In this document: positions 1 through 6,906 of the stretch, one piece after another | How positions within the stretch are numbered: the stretch's first letter is position 1 | How the letters are laid out: the number at the start of each line of letters is the position of its first letter | NCBI GenBank assembly: GCA_003833135.1 | Contig: QZLH01002177.1 | Coordinates: forward strand, 1-10,966 | DNA: 10,966 nucleotides | DNA from: Oehlia diaphana | Lineage: Eukaryota > Glomeromycota > Glomeromycetes > Glomerales > Glomeraceae | Direction of reading: 5' to 3' | Made by a program: the position numbers and the translations under genes | The notes under the pieces: model-generated | The model's database searches: none | Told to the model about the DNA's origin: nothing | Seen by the model: only the letters and a program-made list of their open reading frames with translations

Positions 1-343
1 TACCAGTATGTCTGCGAGTTGCAGCACGTGCATTTCGTAACTGTGGTGAATATAATGGAATTACTTGTGTGGGTCTAAAGTTAGCAATAACTTCAGCCCT
101 GGGATTTGTAAATTGTGAAGAGGTATTTGAAGTAATATTTGAATTGGGAATTATATTAGATTGAAAATTATTCAATAAAGTTATCGGATTCACATTAGAT
201 ATTGGTGTTTTCCAGTTACTGTGAAAACCTTCAAAATGATCACAATAAATGCATCGCAGGTTATCTATAGGTTGACTTTTGAACCTTTGGCAGCCACACT
301 CAGATTCATTACATACTCCATATGGGAATTCTAAAGTATCAAC
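1..343 (-). pseudogene. Downstream part of a split Cys/His-module gene
   Basis: On the minus strand this stretch is one open frame running off the window at base 1. It begins at the target duplication of the inserted element, reading V-D-T-L-E-F-P-Y-G, then carries a Cys/His module at 221-322: YGVC, CGCQRF, CIYCDH, GFH, spaced C-x4-C-x-C-x12-C-x2-C-x-H-x4-H. This suits binding of one or two metal ions, probably zinc. After the module the protein becomes Asn/Ser/Thr-rich and probably disordered, ending in a basic stretch (RNARAATRRH). The other half of the gene lies beyond the element at 1686-1891, in the same frame once the element is skipped. I do not recognise a named domain. Short Cys/His modules of this kind are, from memory, common in arbuscular mycorrhizal fungal proteins of unknown function. 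That it codes is fairly sure; its function is unknown. Confidence 0.6.
336..343. repeat. Left 8-bp target-site duplication (GTATCAAC)
   Basis: GTATCAAC lies immediately before the element's TAGGG end and recurs immediately after its CCCTA end at 1686-1693. The length of 8 bp and the pattern nTnnnnAn are those reported for hAT elements of the Ac group. Confidence 0.85.
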
Positions 344-360
344 TAGGGTTCCGATCAGTT
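344..360 (+). repeat. Left terminal inverted repeat of the hAT-like element
   Basis: TAGGGTTCCGATCAGTT. It pairs with the reverse complement of 1669-1685, TAGGGCTCCGATCAGTT, with one mismatch at the sixth base. Confidence 0.85.
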
Positions 361-552
361 CGGTTCGGTACGGCTTTTGCCAAAACCGAAACCGAACTGA
401 ATTGATCGATAACGGTATTGTTAATTACCAAAACTGATCGGTTTCGGTAATCATCAGTACTGAAACCGACCGGTAATTACTGAAAACTGAACCGATTTAC
501 CAATTCATTATCAGTTCGATTTTTAACGTTTTCGCAACTTATTTATTAAAAA

Positions 553-1073
553 AACGTGCGAAAACGTGAAATTATTAATAAAAAATGTTTTCGCAATGTT
601 TTCTATTAAAAGAATTAAAAAAACGTTGCGAAAACGTTTTTTATTAAGCAATTTAATAAAAAAAATGGTTTCGCAACATTTTTTGTTAAAACAATTAAAA
701 AATGTTGCGAAACGTTTTTTTTTATTAAATTACTTGATAAATAATGTTTTCGCAACGTTTTTTATTAAAACAATTAAAAACGTTTGCGAAAAACGTTTTG
801 TTTTATAAAATTATTAATAAAAATGTTTCGCAACGTTTTTTGTTCAAATAATTAAAAACGTTGCGACAAATGTTTTTTATTTTCCAAATTACATGTTAAA
901 AAACGTTTCGAAACGTTTTTTAACAGTTTCAATAAAAAACGTTGCGAAGCATTTTTTTATACATGTTAAAAATGTTCTGCAACGTTTTTTAACTATTTTG
1001 ATAAAAACGTTGCGAAACGTATTTTTATTTATTAATTTTACATGTTAAAAAACGTTTCGCAACATTTTTTAAC
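553..1073. repeat. Array of alternating AACGTT-GCG-AACGTT palindromes
   Basis: About fourteen copies of a roughly 20-bp imperfect palindrome (AACGTTGCGAAAACGTT and its complement form AACGTTTTCGCAACGTT) are separated by A/T spacers such as TTTATTAAAA. Same-orientation copies start near 553, 621, 699, 777, 856, 936 and 1003, giving a period of about 67-80 bp, and opposite-orientation copies sit between them. A related patch lies at 1296-1415. The array is inside the hAT-like element. Confidence 0.8.
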
Positions 1074-1228
1074 TTTGGTAAATCGGTTCGATAAATCGCA
1101 AAACTGATACCAAAACCGCAGTTACCGAAACTGATCGATAATTTACTGAATGGTTCGGTTTCAGTAAATTGCAAACTGAAATTGATCCGATACCGAAACC
1201 GATCGGTTCGGTTCGGTATTTACCAATA

Positions 1229-1243
1229 CCGATCGGAGCCCTA
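1229..1243 (-). repeat. Internal extra copy of the element's right end
   Basis: CCGATCGGAGCCCTA matches the true right end (CTGATCGGAGCCCTA, 1671-1685) except at one base. It is followed by unrelated sequence (gccatcgg) that has no copy beside the left end, so this is a leftover terminus inside a composite element. Confidence 0.65.
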
Positions 1244-1668
1244 GCCATCGGGTATATGAAATTTACCCGATACCCTTCAGTGTTAATAATTTAAAAAAAA
1301 CGTTCTGCGACGTTTTTTTTTGATAATTTATAAAAAACGGTTCAAAACGTTTTTTTGGTAATTTAATAATAAACGTTGCGAAAACGTTTTTTATTAGATA
1401 TTTAATAAATGTTTCGTGAAGTTCGGTAAATCAGTTCGGTAAATTTACCGAAACTGATCAGTAAAGTTTACTGAACTGATCGGTAAAGTTTACCGAAACT
1501 TACCAAAAGTTCAGTTCGGTAAATCGGTTCAGTAAATCGCAAAACCGATACCAAAACTGAAGTTACTGAAACCGATCGGTAAATTTACCGAAAGGTTCGG
1601 TTCAGTAAATCAGAATACCGAAACCGTTCTGATACCGAAACTGATCAGTATGGTTTGGTAATTACCGA

Positions 1669-1685
1669 AACTGATCGGAGCCCTA
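1669..1685 (-). repeat. Right terminal inverted repeat of the hAT-like element
   Basis: AACTGATCGGAGCCCTA, the inverse of the left end with one mismatch; it abuts the second copy of GTATCAAC. Confidence 0.85.
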
Positions 1686-1693
1686 GTATCAAC
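1686..1693. repeat. Right 8-bp target-site duplication (GTATCAAC)
   Basis: Identical to 336-343. On the minus strand it encodes the V-D-T junction at which the two gene halves meet in frame. Confidence 0.85.
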
Positions 1694-1891
1694 GGGGGAC
1701 AACTCATGAAATCCAATAATATGGTTGCAGAAAAAACATTCATTGGCTGCATAATTTTTTGGCCAAAATCGTTGACAGCCACATATATACTTTTTACATT
1801 TACCATATATAAGTATAGACAAAGCTATCAAATAACAGATAAATAAGGCTAAGCTTTTAGTAAAAATAGAACTGCGCCACAGACTGCACAA
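1686..1891 (-). pseudogene. Upstream part of the split Cys/His-module gene
   Basis: The minus-strand frame is open here. It carries a 34-residue module at 1706-1807 (YGKC, CGCQRF, CFFCNH, GFH) of exactly the same length and Cys/His spacing as the module at 221-322, with 15 of 34 residues identical by eye. The module is followed by ELSPVDT at the insertion point, after which the frame runs only about 25 codons into the element before a stop at 1610. No ATG precedes the module in frame. The 25-30 residues before it (LFICYLIALSILIYG) are hydrophobic and may be a membrane segment, or may be intron sequence read through, since an AG acceptor could lie just upstream. The true start is not visible. 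The metal-binding role is inferred from residue spacing only. Confidence 0.6.
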
Positions 1892-2144
1892 AAGTATTTA
1901 AAAAATATAGGTTTAAAAGTAAAAAATTTACTAAGTATATTTATAAAAAAATTTATGTAAAAAAAAATATTAAAATTGATATAAAGTATAATATGTGAAA
2001 AATAAGTAAAATATTTAGAAAATTTTCAAAGTGACTAAAGAAAAGAGTTCTTTCCTTTTTTTTACAAATGAACGTAAGGAGAATTTAAGGAATTCTAACT
2101 GGCTAAAATCAATAATTGACTTCGTAATATTGGAATTATATCAC
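1892..2144. other. AT-rich non-coding stretch
   Basis: Very A/T-rich sequence with short A and T runs. I see no gene, RNA or clear repeat. It lies on the upstream side of the minus-strand Cys/His gene and could hold its promoter or first exon, but no specific signal stands out. Confidence 0.5.
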
Positions 2145-2480
2145 CAGGATAAAATCAAATATAGATAAAATCAAATCCAGGACATAATATAAATCAGATC
2201 CGGGATAAAATATGGATTAATCTAGGGTAAAATATGGATTAATTCGAGATAAAATATGGATTAATCTGGGATAAAATACAGTTTAATTTGGGATGAAATA
2301 TGGATTAATCCGGGGTTTAACAATTGGATGTGATATAATTTTTGGTGAAATTTAAGGAGTTAATCTGAGGTAAAATGTAGATCAGATCCGGAATAAAATA
2401 TGGATCAGATCCGGGATAAAATATGGATCAAATCCGGGATGAAATATAGGAAAATCTGGGATGAAATATGGATTAATCCA
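2145..2480. repeat. Tandem array of about 22-bp units
   Basis: About fifteen diverged copies of GGGATAAAATATGGATTAATC follow each other, with variants GATCAGATCC, GATTAATTCG and GATGAAATATGG. Copies differ mostly at the ends of the unit. A different sequence (ATTTTCACCCAGATAAATCC) and a perfect palindrome at 2509-2528 follow the array. No terminal repeats or target duplication were found, so this may be a minisatellite or the body of an unrecognised element. Confidence 0.8.
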
Positions 2481-2508
2481 TTTTCACCCAGATAAATCCA
2501 GGATTTGA

Positions 2509-2528
2509 TCTGGGGTTTAAACCCCAGA
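2509..2528. repeat. 20-bp perfect palindrome (TCTGGGG-TTTAAA-CCCCAGA)
   Basis: The two halves are exact reverse complements centred between 2518 and 2519. It lies just after the 22-bp array and may be the terminus of that repeat. Confidence 0.85.
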
Positions 2529-2929
2529 CTTTTGATTAGTATGGCGCCTCATACTTGAGCAATTGATTCATCAACAACAATCTAAAAATCACAAGAAAAC
2601 TAGGCGGCCAAAATTTTCGCGTAAGGAAATTTTAGTAAAATGGAAAAAGCATGTGTCAAGAGAAATTAACGGAAATTTATGTACAGCAGAGTATATATAT
2701 TTCAACTTTTATATTTTACAATCCTTTGTATTATAGTTATAGACATACGATATTTACTTTATCACTTATTAGAGCAAAAATGAAAAATAAATAAAATAAA
2801 AAATTAGAAATTGACAAAACGCGCTAATAATAATATATTTGAATATATTAATAATATATTAAAAATGCGCCTAAATAAAGAAAAGAATTTATTAAAAAAA
2901 TTAATTAATAAAATATGTGATTAGTTTTT
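2529..2929. other. AT-rich non-coding stretch with a hairpin
   Basis: No gene is seen. A short, less AT-rich piece (2535-2640) contains CTAGGCGGCCAAAATTTTCGCG, which looks like the edge of a dispersed repeat. An imperfect inverted repeat at 2821-2870 has GCGC at both ends and AATATATT arms. The rest is A/T-rich sequence 3' of the transposase-like remnant. Confidence 0.5.
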
Positions 2930-4818
2930 CTATTTAATGCGAATTCGCTTAACTTTTGAAGATTCAGATGATACATTGTAATTAAAATAAAGCGATCTAT
3001 TTTCATATTCTATTATTTCCTGTATTGCGGATTTTCTCTTTAGTAAATCACCACCATTTTTGAGTGTTTTATGAAAAAAATTAGAGACTTGATTATGGTT
3101 CTTTTTTTTGACAGCAAAACAAGAAAATGCTTTGAAACCCCATCTTTTAGTATGCTTTTCTAAAAGCTTCCACCCGTGATAAACCAATGCATGCATATAG
3201 TAAGGAGTTAACTGCAAGCATCAATTCCCAAAGTCTATCAGTGATTCGTAAGAGAGTGTGTAATTCATCAAAAATTATATTTTCTACTGGAATCATGCTA
3301 AAGAGAGAAGGATTAATGTGTCCATTTATTTCATTATAGTTTGTTGCAATTTGATCTATACTTTTTTCAATACACCAATTTTTATTCAAATCTCCAATTT
3401 GATTCTTTGAACAACAGTACCAGGGGCAAAAATAGTTTGCAGTAGAACCATTTAATCCAAGACTAATAGCTAAAAATTTCCAGTCAGAACTGAAGTATAG
3501 TTCAAATTTTCACAAAATTCCTGAGACTTCTAATCCATTTTCTTTAAATGATTTAAGTTCATCAATAAAGTGATTTAACATAAATTTAAGTGTATCATAT
3601 TTTTCAGTACTTGGATATAATATCACAGTATAATGATAGTCTGCATGATGATGTCGATTTTCATGATTTAAAATCATAAATGTTACTATAACGTGTTTAA
3701 TCTTTCATCCCACGTTTCTACCATCTCCAGAAATATGCAGATGTATAATTGGATCTGATGATTTTAAGATCTGCTGTTTTTGCAAATAAGGAATTAAATA
3801 AACCAAAATAACTTTTGCACTGCGACGAATACCCAATCCCATAGTATTAATAACTTCTTATACAATTTCAGGATTCATAATATTTGGTTCTTCAGATGGT
3901 ATAATATTGTTTAATTTATGTTTATCTTCCATAATCCATATTCACCAATGAAAATTTAATTATATTATTCATATTTTTGGTAATTGCAATTCGCTCGTTA
4001 GAAACAGTATTTTTACATGGTAAATGATGCTCTATAGCAGCTAAATCTTGATAAGAATTTCTTGGTATTTGTTCTTGATCTATAGCTTTCACTATAGATT
4101 GAAGTTGACGATCTTTTTCCATTTGATTTTCACCTTCTCCATAATCTACTTGAAAATCCAGTTTATTAACAGTAAATTCAACTGATTTTAGTACAATTTC
4201 ATCAGATTGATGATAAACTCCTTTGGTATCATTATTAAAACTAGCCTGTACTTTTGATGCAACTTTTTTTGCACGCTTTTTAAGTGTTAATGAAGTACAA
4301 TTGATGGCTGGTTTAATTAAATTGCCTCTTTTTCTGAATTCACGTACTTTTTGTACACTTTTTAATTGTAGCTCAAACATAAGAGGACCTGAAAGAGTAG
4401 CTTTTGTTTCTGTCTTTAAAGCCTAAAAATTTTATTAAATGTAAGAAAACATTACCTGCACGCAATTAATTAGTAATTAATTATTACATAGTAAAATTTG
4501 TACAGTACATACTCTCTCATAATTAAATGCTGCATCAGATGGAGATTTGATTGAAGAAACAACATGTTGAAAGTTGGAACCATATTTAATATGAAACTGT
4601 GGTATTTCATTAATATAATCAATTTCACAACGAACAGTCTTCTTTTTGGATGCACGTCCCCAAGTTATTTCTACAATATAACCATGCGGAATTTTATATT
4701 GTTGAACTGGTCTTTTTTTTCATTTGTTATTGCTAATGCTATTACAATTTACTGAATCTTGTAGACTCTTTGGTCCAGTTTGAGTTCTATTAGGATGAAC
4801 ACCTTCACTAGGACATAA
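2930..4818 (-). pseudogene. Decayed transposase-like gene, one intron
   Basis: Minus-strand coding can be followed from about 4818 to the stop at 2930. Exon 1 (4818-4513) reads CPSEGVHPNRTQTGP, then VEITWGRASKKKTVRCEIDY, ending DAAFNYER. An intron (4512-4423) follows. Exon 2 begins ALKTETKATLSGPLMFELQL and includes a basic stretch (LTLKKRAKKVASKV). Further on come IIHLHISGDGRNVG, KIKHVIVTFMIL, YHYTVILYPSTEKYDTL, LYFSSDWKFLAISLGLNGS, NYFCPWYCC, NIIFDELHTLLRITDRLWELM, and a C-terminal block TPYYMHALVYHGWKLLEKH to KRIRIK. From memory these blocks match a large multicopy family of arbuscular mycorrhizal fungi with relatives in cnidarians. I infer a DDE-type transposase, not proven. Damage: stops at 4720-4722, 3858-3860, 3705-3707 and 3510-3512, a frame change near 3922, and a frame change with apparent loss of perhaps 100-150 codons near 3205. 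Confidence 0.6.
4423..4512 (-). other. Spliceosomal intron in the transposase-like gene
   Basis: On the minus strand, coding sequence ending AATTATGAGAGA is followed by GTATGT. A TTACTAATTAA branch-like motif and TTTTTAG precede GCTTTAAAGACAGAA, which resumes coding in the same phase. The 90-bp intron has an in-frame TAA, so it must be removed. An alternative acceptor (GCGTGCAG, ending near 4456) would lead quickly into a stop. Confidence 0.6.
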
Positions 4819-4845
4819 TATATATATATTATAACTTAGTTACGT

Positions 4846-4909
4846 TAAATTGTTATCTAGTTAGGAGTAAATTGTTATCTAGCTATGAGTAAACTGTTAC
4901 TTACTTACC
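4846..4909. repeat. 22-bp tandem repeat, about 2.5 copies
   Basis: TAAATTGTTATCTAGTTAGGAG (4846-4867) is followed directly by TAAATTGTTATCTAGCTATGAG (4868-4889), then a diverged partial copy TAAACTGTTACTTACTTACC. Confidence 0.8.
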
Positions 4910-5352
4910 TGTTTTCATGTTCTATGGCCTTTTTATTGCTTTATTGCTATTCACTTGTTTTTATTGCTCTGTCCTCTTTTTATTTCCTTCTAATTATCCG
5001 CTTGTCTTCATTGCTTTGTGGCTTTTTTTGTGGCCAAGATGCTAGGTCAGCATTAATTGCTAAAAATCCTGTTGTGATTGGGTGGCACAGTTATTTTGCT
5101 AATCAGATTTTGGCCACCACTATGGCATAATTTCTGGCCAATCTTTAGGCGAAATATTTTGGCTTCCTGTGATTAGTTTCATGTAATTTTGTAGTCATTT
5201 GAAAGAGAACGCTGAAAGCTTTCTAATAATGCCAAGATTGCATAGATCGAATGCCTATATGCCAAGTTATTGCGTCTCATATATTTGAAAAAAATATGGA
5301 ATAGTGCTTTCGAGAGCATGATGTGATAGGCATTATTATGGCCAGCCCATTT
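4910..5352. other. Non-coding, pyrimidine-rich then TGGCC-rich sequence
   Basis: About 4900-5030 is strongly T/C-biased on the plus strand, which produces a hydrophobic 81-codon ORF (4885-5130) whose ATG lies in the 22-bp repeat; I do not accept it as a gene. From 5035 to 5165 several TTTTGGCC/TTTCTGGCC stretches occur with the same flavour as the edge near 2600, so this may be a dispersed repeat. No RNA gene was recognised. Confidence 0.4.
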
Positions 5353-5530
5353 GATTGCTGGATGAGGCACAAAGTGCCAAATTTGCAATCCATCTATTTG
5401 CTAAAGATGTACCACAATCCATTCACTCACTTTTTGATTGCCAGTCAGGCACAAAGTGCTGATGTTGTACCATTCTTGCAATCCCGTCTATGATTATTTT
5501 GATTGCTGAAAATGAGGCACGAAGTGCCGA
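5353..5530. repeat. Three direct repeats each holding a GGCAC-AAA-GTGCC hairpin
   Basis: GATTGCTGGATGAGGCACAA (from 5353), GATTGCCAGTCAGGCACAAA (from 5436) and GATTGCTGAAAATGAGGCAC (from 5501) each continue into a GTGCC or GTGCT arm. The spacings are 83 and 65 bp. The stem is GGCAC/GTGCC with loop AAA or GAA. In copy 3 the base change falls only in the loop, while copy 2 loses the last pair. TGCAATCC follows copies 1 and 2. Confidence 0.7.
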
Positions 5531-5985
5531 ATTAGTTCAGGCTATATTGCTTTTATACCCTTTTTTCATGTATTTTCCTAAACCTTTCTGCCTTCCTGAT
5601 CTCTTTCCTGCCTATTGGCGATAGTCCTCCAAGTTGTAATTTCTTATTTTCTTTCCTATATATTATTCTAACTTGGGATACTACCAATTTTATATCTTAT
5701 TTTTCGCTCCTGCCTTTCTAGAACCCTTTTTCGTATAGTTACTATATATAGCGGGCCACAGTATCTTAAGTATCTTGCAAAAATCAGGGTTTGACCCTGT
5801 ACCCCCAGGCAGTGTTATTACGGGACAATGTCTGGGACATGTTATACAAAAAAAAATAAGAACCCCCTCAATATTTTACTATGATAACCTTGTTCGATAC
5901 TTAGCAAAAATGTTTAGCATCCAATTATGCATAAACATATATAATTTTTGTCAAGTTTTTTTAGTTACAGAAGAGTACGGACAGN
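5531..5985. other. Non-coding stretch with small inverted repeats
   Basis: T/C-rich to about 5760. Then a more GC-rich piece includes the hairpin CAGGG-TTTGA-CCCTG (5785-5799) and GGGACAATGTCTGGGACATG (5822-5841), which look like the edge of a dispersed repeat. An 89-codon ORF (5775-6044) crosses these repeats and an ambiguous base and is not convincing. Base 5985 is N. Confidence 0.45.
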
Positions 5986-6088
5986 ATATCGATATAACCC
6001 GACGAGTGCGATTATTATCGATGTATATCACATCTTATAAATAATGGGATATATATCGATAAAGTGATATAAATCGCTATATATCACC
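5986..6088. repeat. ATATCGAT-type inverted repeats beside an N
   Basis: Several overlapping inverted repeats of ATATCGAT/GATATAT type are present: CGATGTATATC (6019-6029) against GATATATATCG (6050-6060), and GTGATATA (6064-6071) against TATATCAC (6080-6087). The block starts directly after the ambiguous base and ends where the CRN-like reading frame begins, so it may have interrupted that gene. Confidence 0.55.
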
Positions 6089-6297
6089 CGAAAAAATTTC
6101 CTGATGTATGGCTTGTAAATATACCAATTGAAAATTACGATAATACTCCATTATTTAGTTCCTCTTCCGGTAAAAAAATTTTTTCAAATTACGTAATTGG
6201 ATCTGTTTGGAAAAACTACCTGGCTATTGAAAAAATTCACGTAATCGTTGAATATCCAGGTGCACGTTCTTGGCTTAATTTAAACTATAATTCATAA
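6073..6297 (+). pseudogene. Crinkler (CRN)-like N-terminal domain remnant
   Basis: The frame is open from just after a TAA at 6070-6072 to a TAA at 6295-6297, without a start codon. The readable part is FPDVWLVNIPIENYDNTP, a serine-rich turn, GKKIFSNYVIGSVWKNY, then IEKIHVIVEYPGARSW. The order L/V-W-x-V-N-I-P, a linker, a KK-x-F-S-x-Y helix and a final I-H-V-I-V strand followed by proline is how I remember the second half of the ubiquitin-like N-terminal domain of CRN-type proteins. These are numerous in arbuscular mycorrhizal fungi and oomycetes. The first half of the domain is missing upstream, where ATATCGAT repeats begin. No effector domain follows, so this is a fragment. The coding call is fairly good; the family assignment is from memory. 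Confidence 0.45.
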
Positions 6298-6587
6298 GTC
6301 AGCTATTAGCTTATGTAATAATATGTTTTTTTGCAATCGTTGTTCCAGTGGAGACACTGCTGTATTTGCAATTACCCAATGATTTTGTTGCCTTAGTACG
6401 CAGTTGATGCTTAATGATAGTTCCTAAGAAGATAAAGCAAGGCAACCATCGAATTAAATAAATATGTATTATTATTGTAGTGCAAAAACTAATGACTTCC
6501 TGATCGAAACCCAAGATAATATGAAAGGCGGTGTGTTCTGTACTACTAATGGAGCTTAGTGCCATAGCACTAGGCGTTGTCTGATGG
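6298..6587. other. No gene accepted
   Basis: Composition becomes less AT-rich from here. A minus-strand open frame (6311-6658) starts at TTG and overlaps the plus-strand remnant at 6588. Plus-strand frames show short plausible stretches (VPVETLLYLQLPNDFVALVR, MIVPKKIKQGNHRIK) broken by several stops. This may be an old decayed coding region, but no family was recognised. Confidence 0.35.
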
Positions 6588-6906
6588 GACCACTTGACAT
6601 GTCTGTTAGGTGCAGGAAATAACAGAATTATTATTCGTAATTTTGTTGTTGATAACAAAATTCATCTGTGGCCAGCTTTGTTTGAAAACATCATTCCCAC
6701 CGACTTACAGTGGTGAGCATATTTTTTTGGAAAAAGAAAGAGGCAAAATACGTAAAAAACGTATAAAATTTTATCAAAAAGAACACGGCGATTATGATAC
6801 AGAAATATATCCATGTGATGTAATTTCTAAATATTTCCGCCTCCAGCATCCTATAGACAAAATCCATATTGCTGTGAAAGTGCTGTATCGGCCTAGTAAT
6901 AAGTAA
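6588..6906 (+). pseudogene. Unidentified coding remnant with an IDKIHIAV tail
   Basis: Two overlapping plus-strand frames look like one protein broken by a frame shift near 6700-6715. The first (6588-6716) reads LTCLLGAGNNRIIIRNF, VVDNKIHLWPALFENIIP, ending TDLQW-stop. The second continues SGEHIFLEKERGKIRKKRIK, a basic segment, then YPCDVISKYFRLQHP, IDKIHIAVKVLYRPSNK and a TAA at 6904-6906. The tail I-D-K-I-H-I-A-V parallels I-E-K-I-H-V-I-V of the remnant 600 bp upstream. LTCLL near the start is also reminiscent of CRN-type N termini, so this could be a second diverged copy. The similarity is short and could be chance. No ATG in a suitable place was found. Confidence 0.3.

Larger units (their letters stand above)
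344..1685. mobile_element. Non-autonomous hAT-like element made of palindromic repeats
   Basis: The 1342-bp element starts TAGGGTTCCGATCAGTT and ends in the near-exact inverse; the first 17 bases of the two ends differ at one position. The ends fit the hAT pattern YARNG, and an identical 8-bp duplication flanks the element. It encodes no transposase. Three sections are visible. The outer parts (about 344-530, 1081-1243 and 1420-1685) consist of TTCGGTAAAT/ATTTACCGAA-type repeats. The middle (about 553-1073) is an array of AACGTTGCGAAACGTT-type palindromes. A smaller patch of the same palindromes lies at 1296-1415. A 243-base ORF at 566-808 is a translation of the repeat array and is not a gene. 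Mobilisation would need a transposase encoded elsewhere. The superfamily call rests on ends and duplication only. Confidence 0.8.

Noticed and set aside
566..808. 80-codon plus-strand ORF with repeated KNVF/KRFF words
   Set aside because: It is a translation of the palindromic array; the dimer period of about 78 bp is a multiple of three, which keeps the frame open.
1655..1846. 63-codon plus-strand ORF
   Set aside because: It spans the element boundary and lies opposite the better supported Cys/His module.
4223..4755. Plus-strand ORFs at 4223-4426 and 4564-4755, and a minus ORF at 4470-4655
   Set aside because: They overlap the transposase-like remnant in other frames, cross its intron and carry no motif.
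4885..5130. 81-codon plus-strand ORF with hydrophobic N terminus
   Set aside because: The ATG lies in a 22-bp tandem repeat and the hydrophobic residues come from a T/C-rich tract; the tail crosses TGGCC repeats.
5179..5388. 69-codon minus-strand ORF
   Set aside because: It runs through the first GGCAC hairpin repeat and shows no conserved pattern.
5353..5530. CRISPR-like array
   Set aside because: There are only three diverged repeats with unequal spacing of 83 and 65 bp in a eukaryotic context.
5775..6044. 89-codon plus-strand ORF
   Set aside because: It starts in small inverted repeats, crosses the N at 5985 and ends in ATATCGAT repeats.
6311..6658. 115-codon minus-strand ORF
   Set aside because: It starts at TTG, overlaps the plus-strand remnant from 6588 and has no recognised motif, though it cannot be fully excluded.
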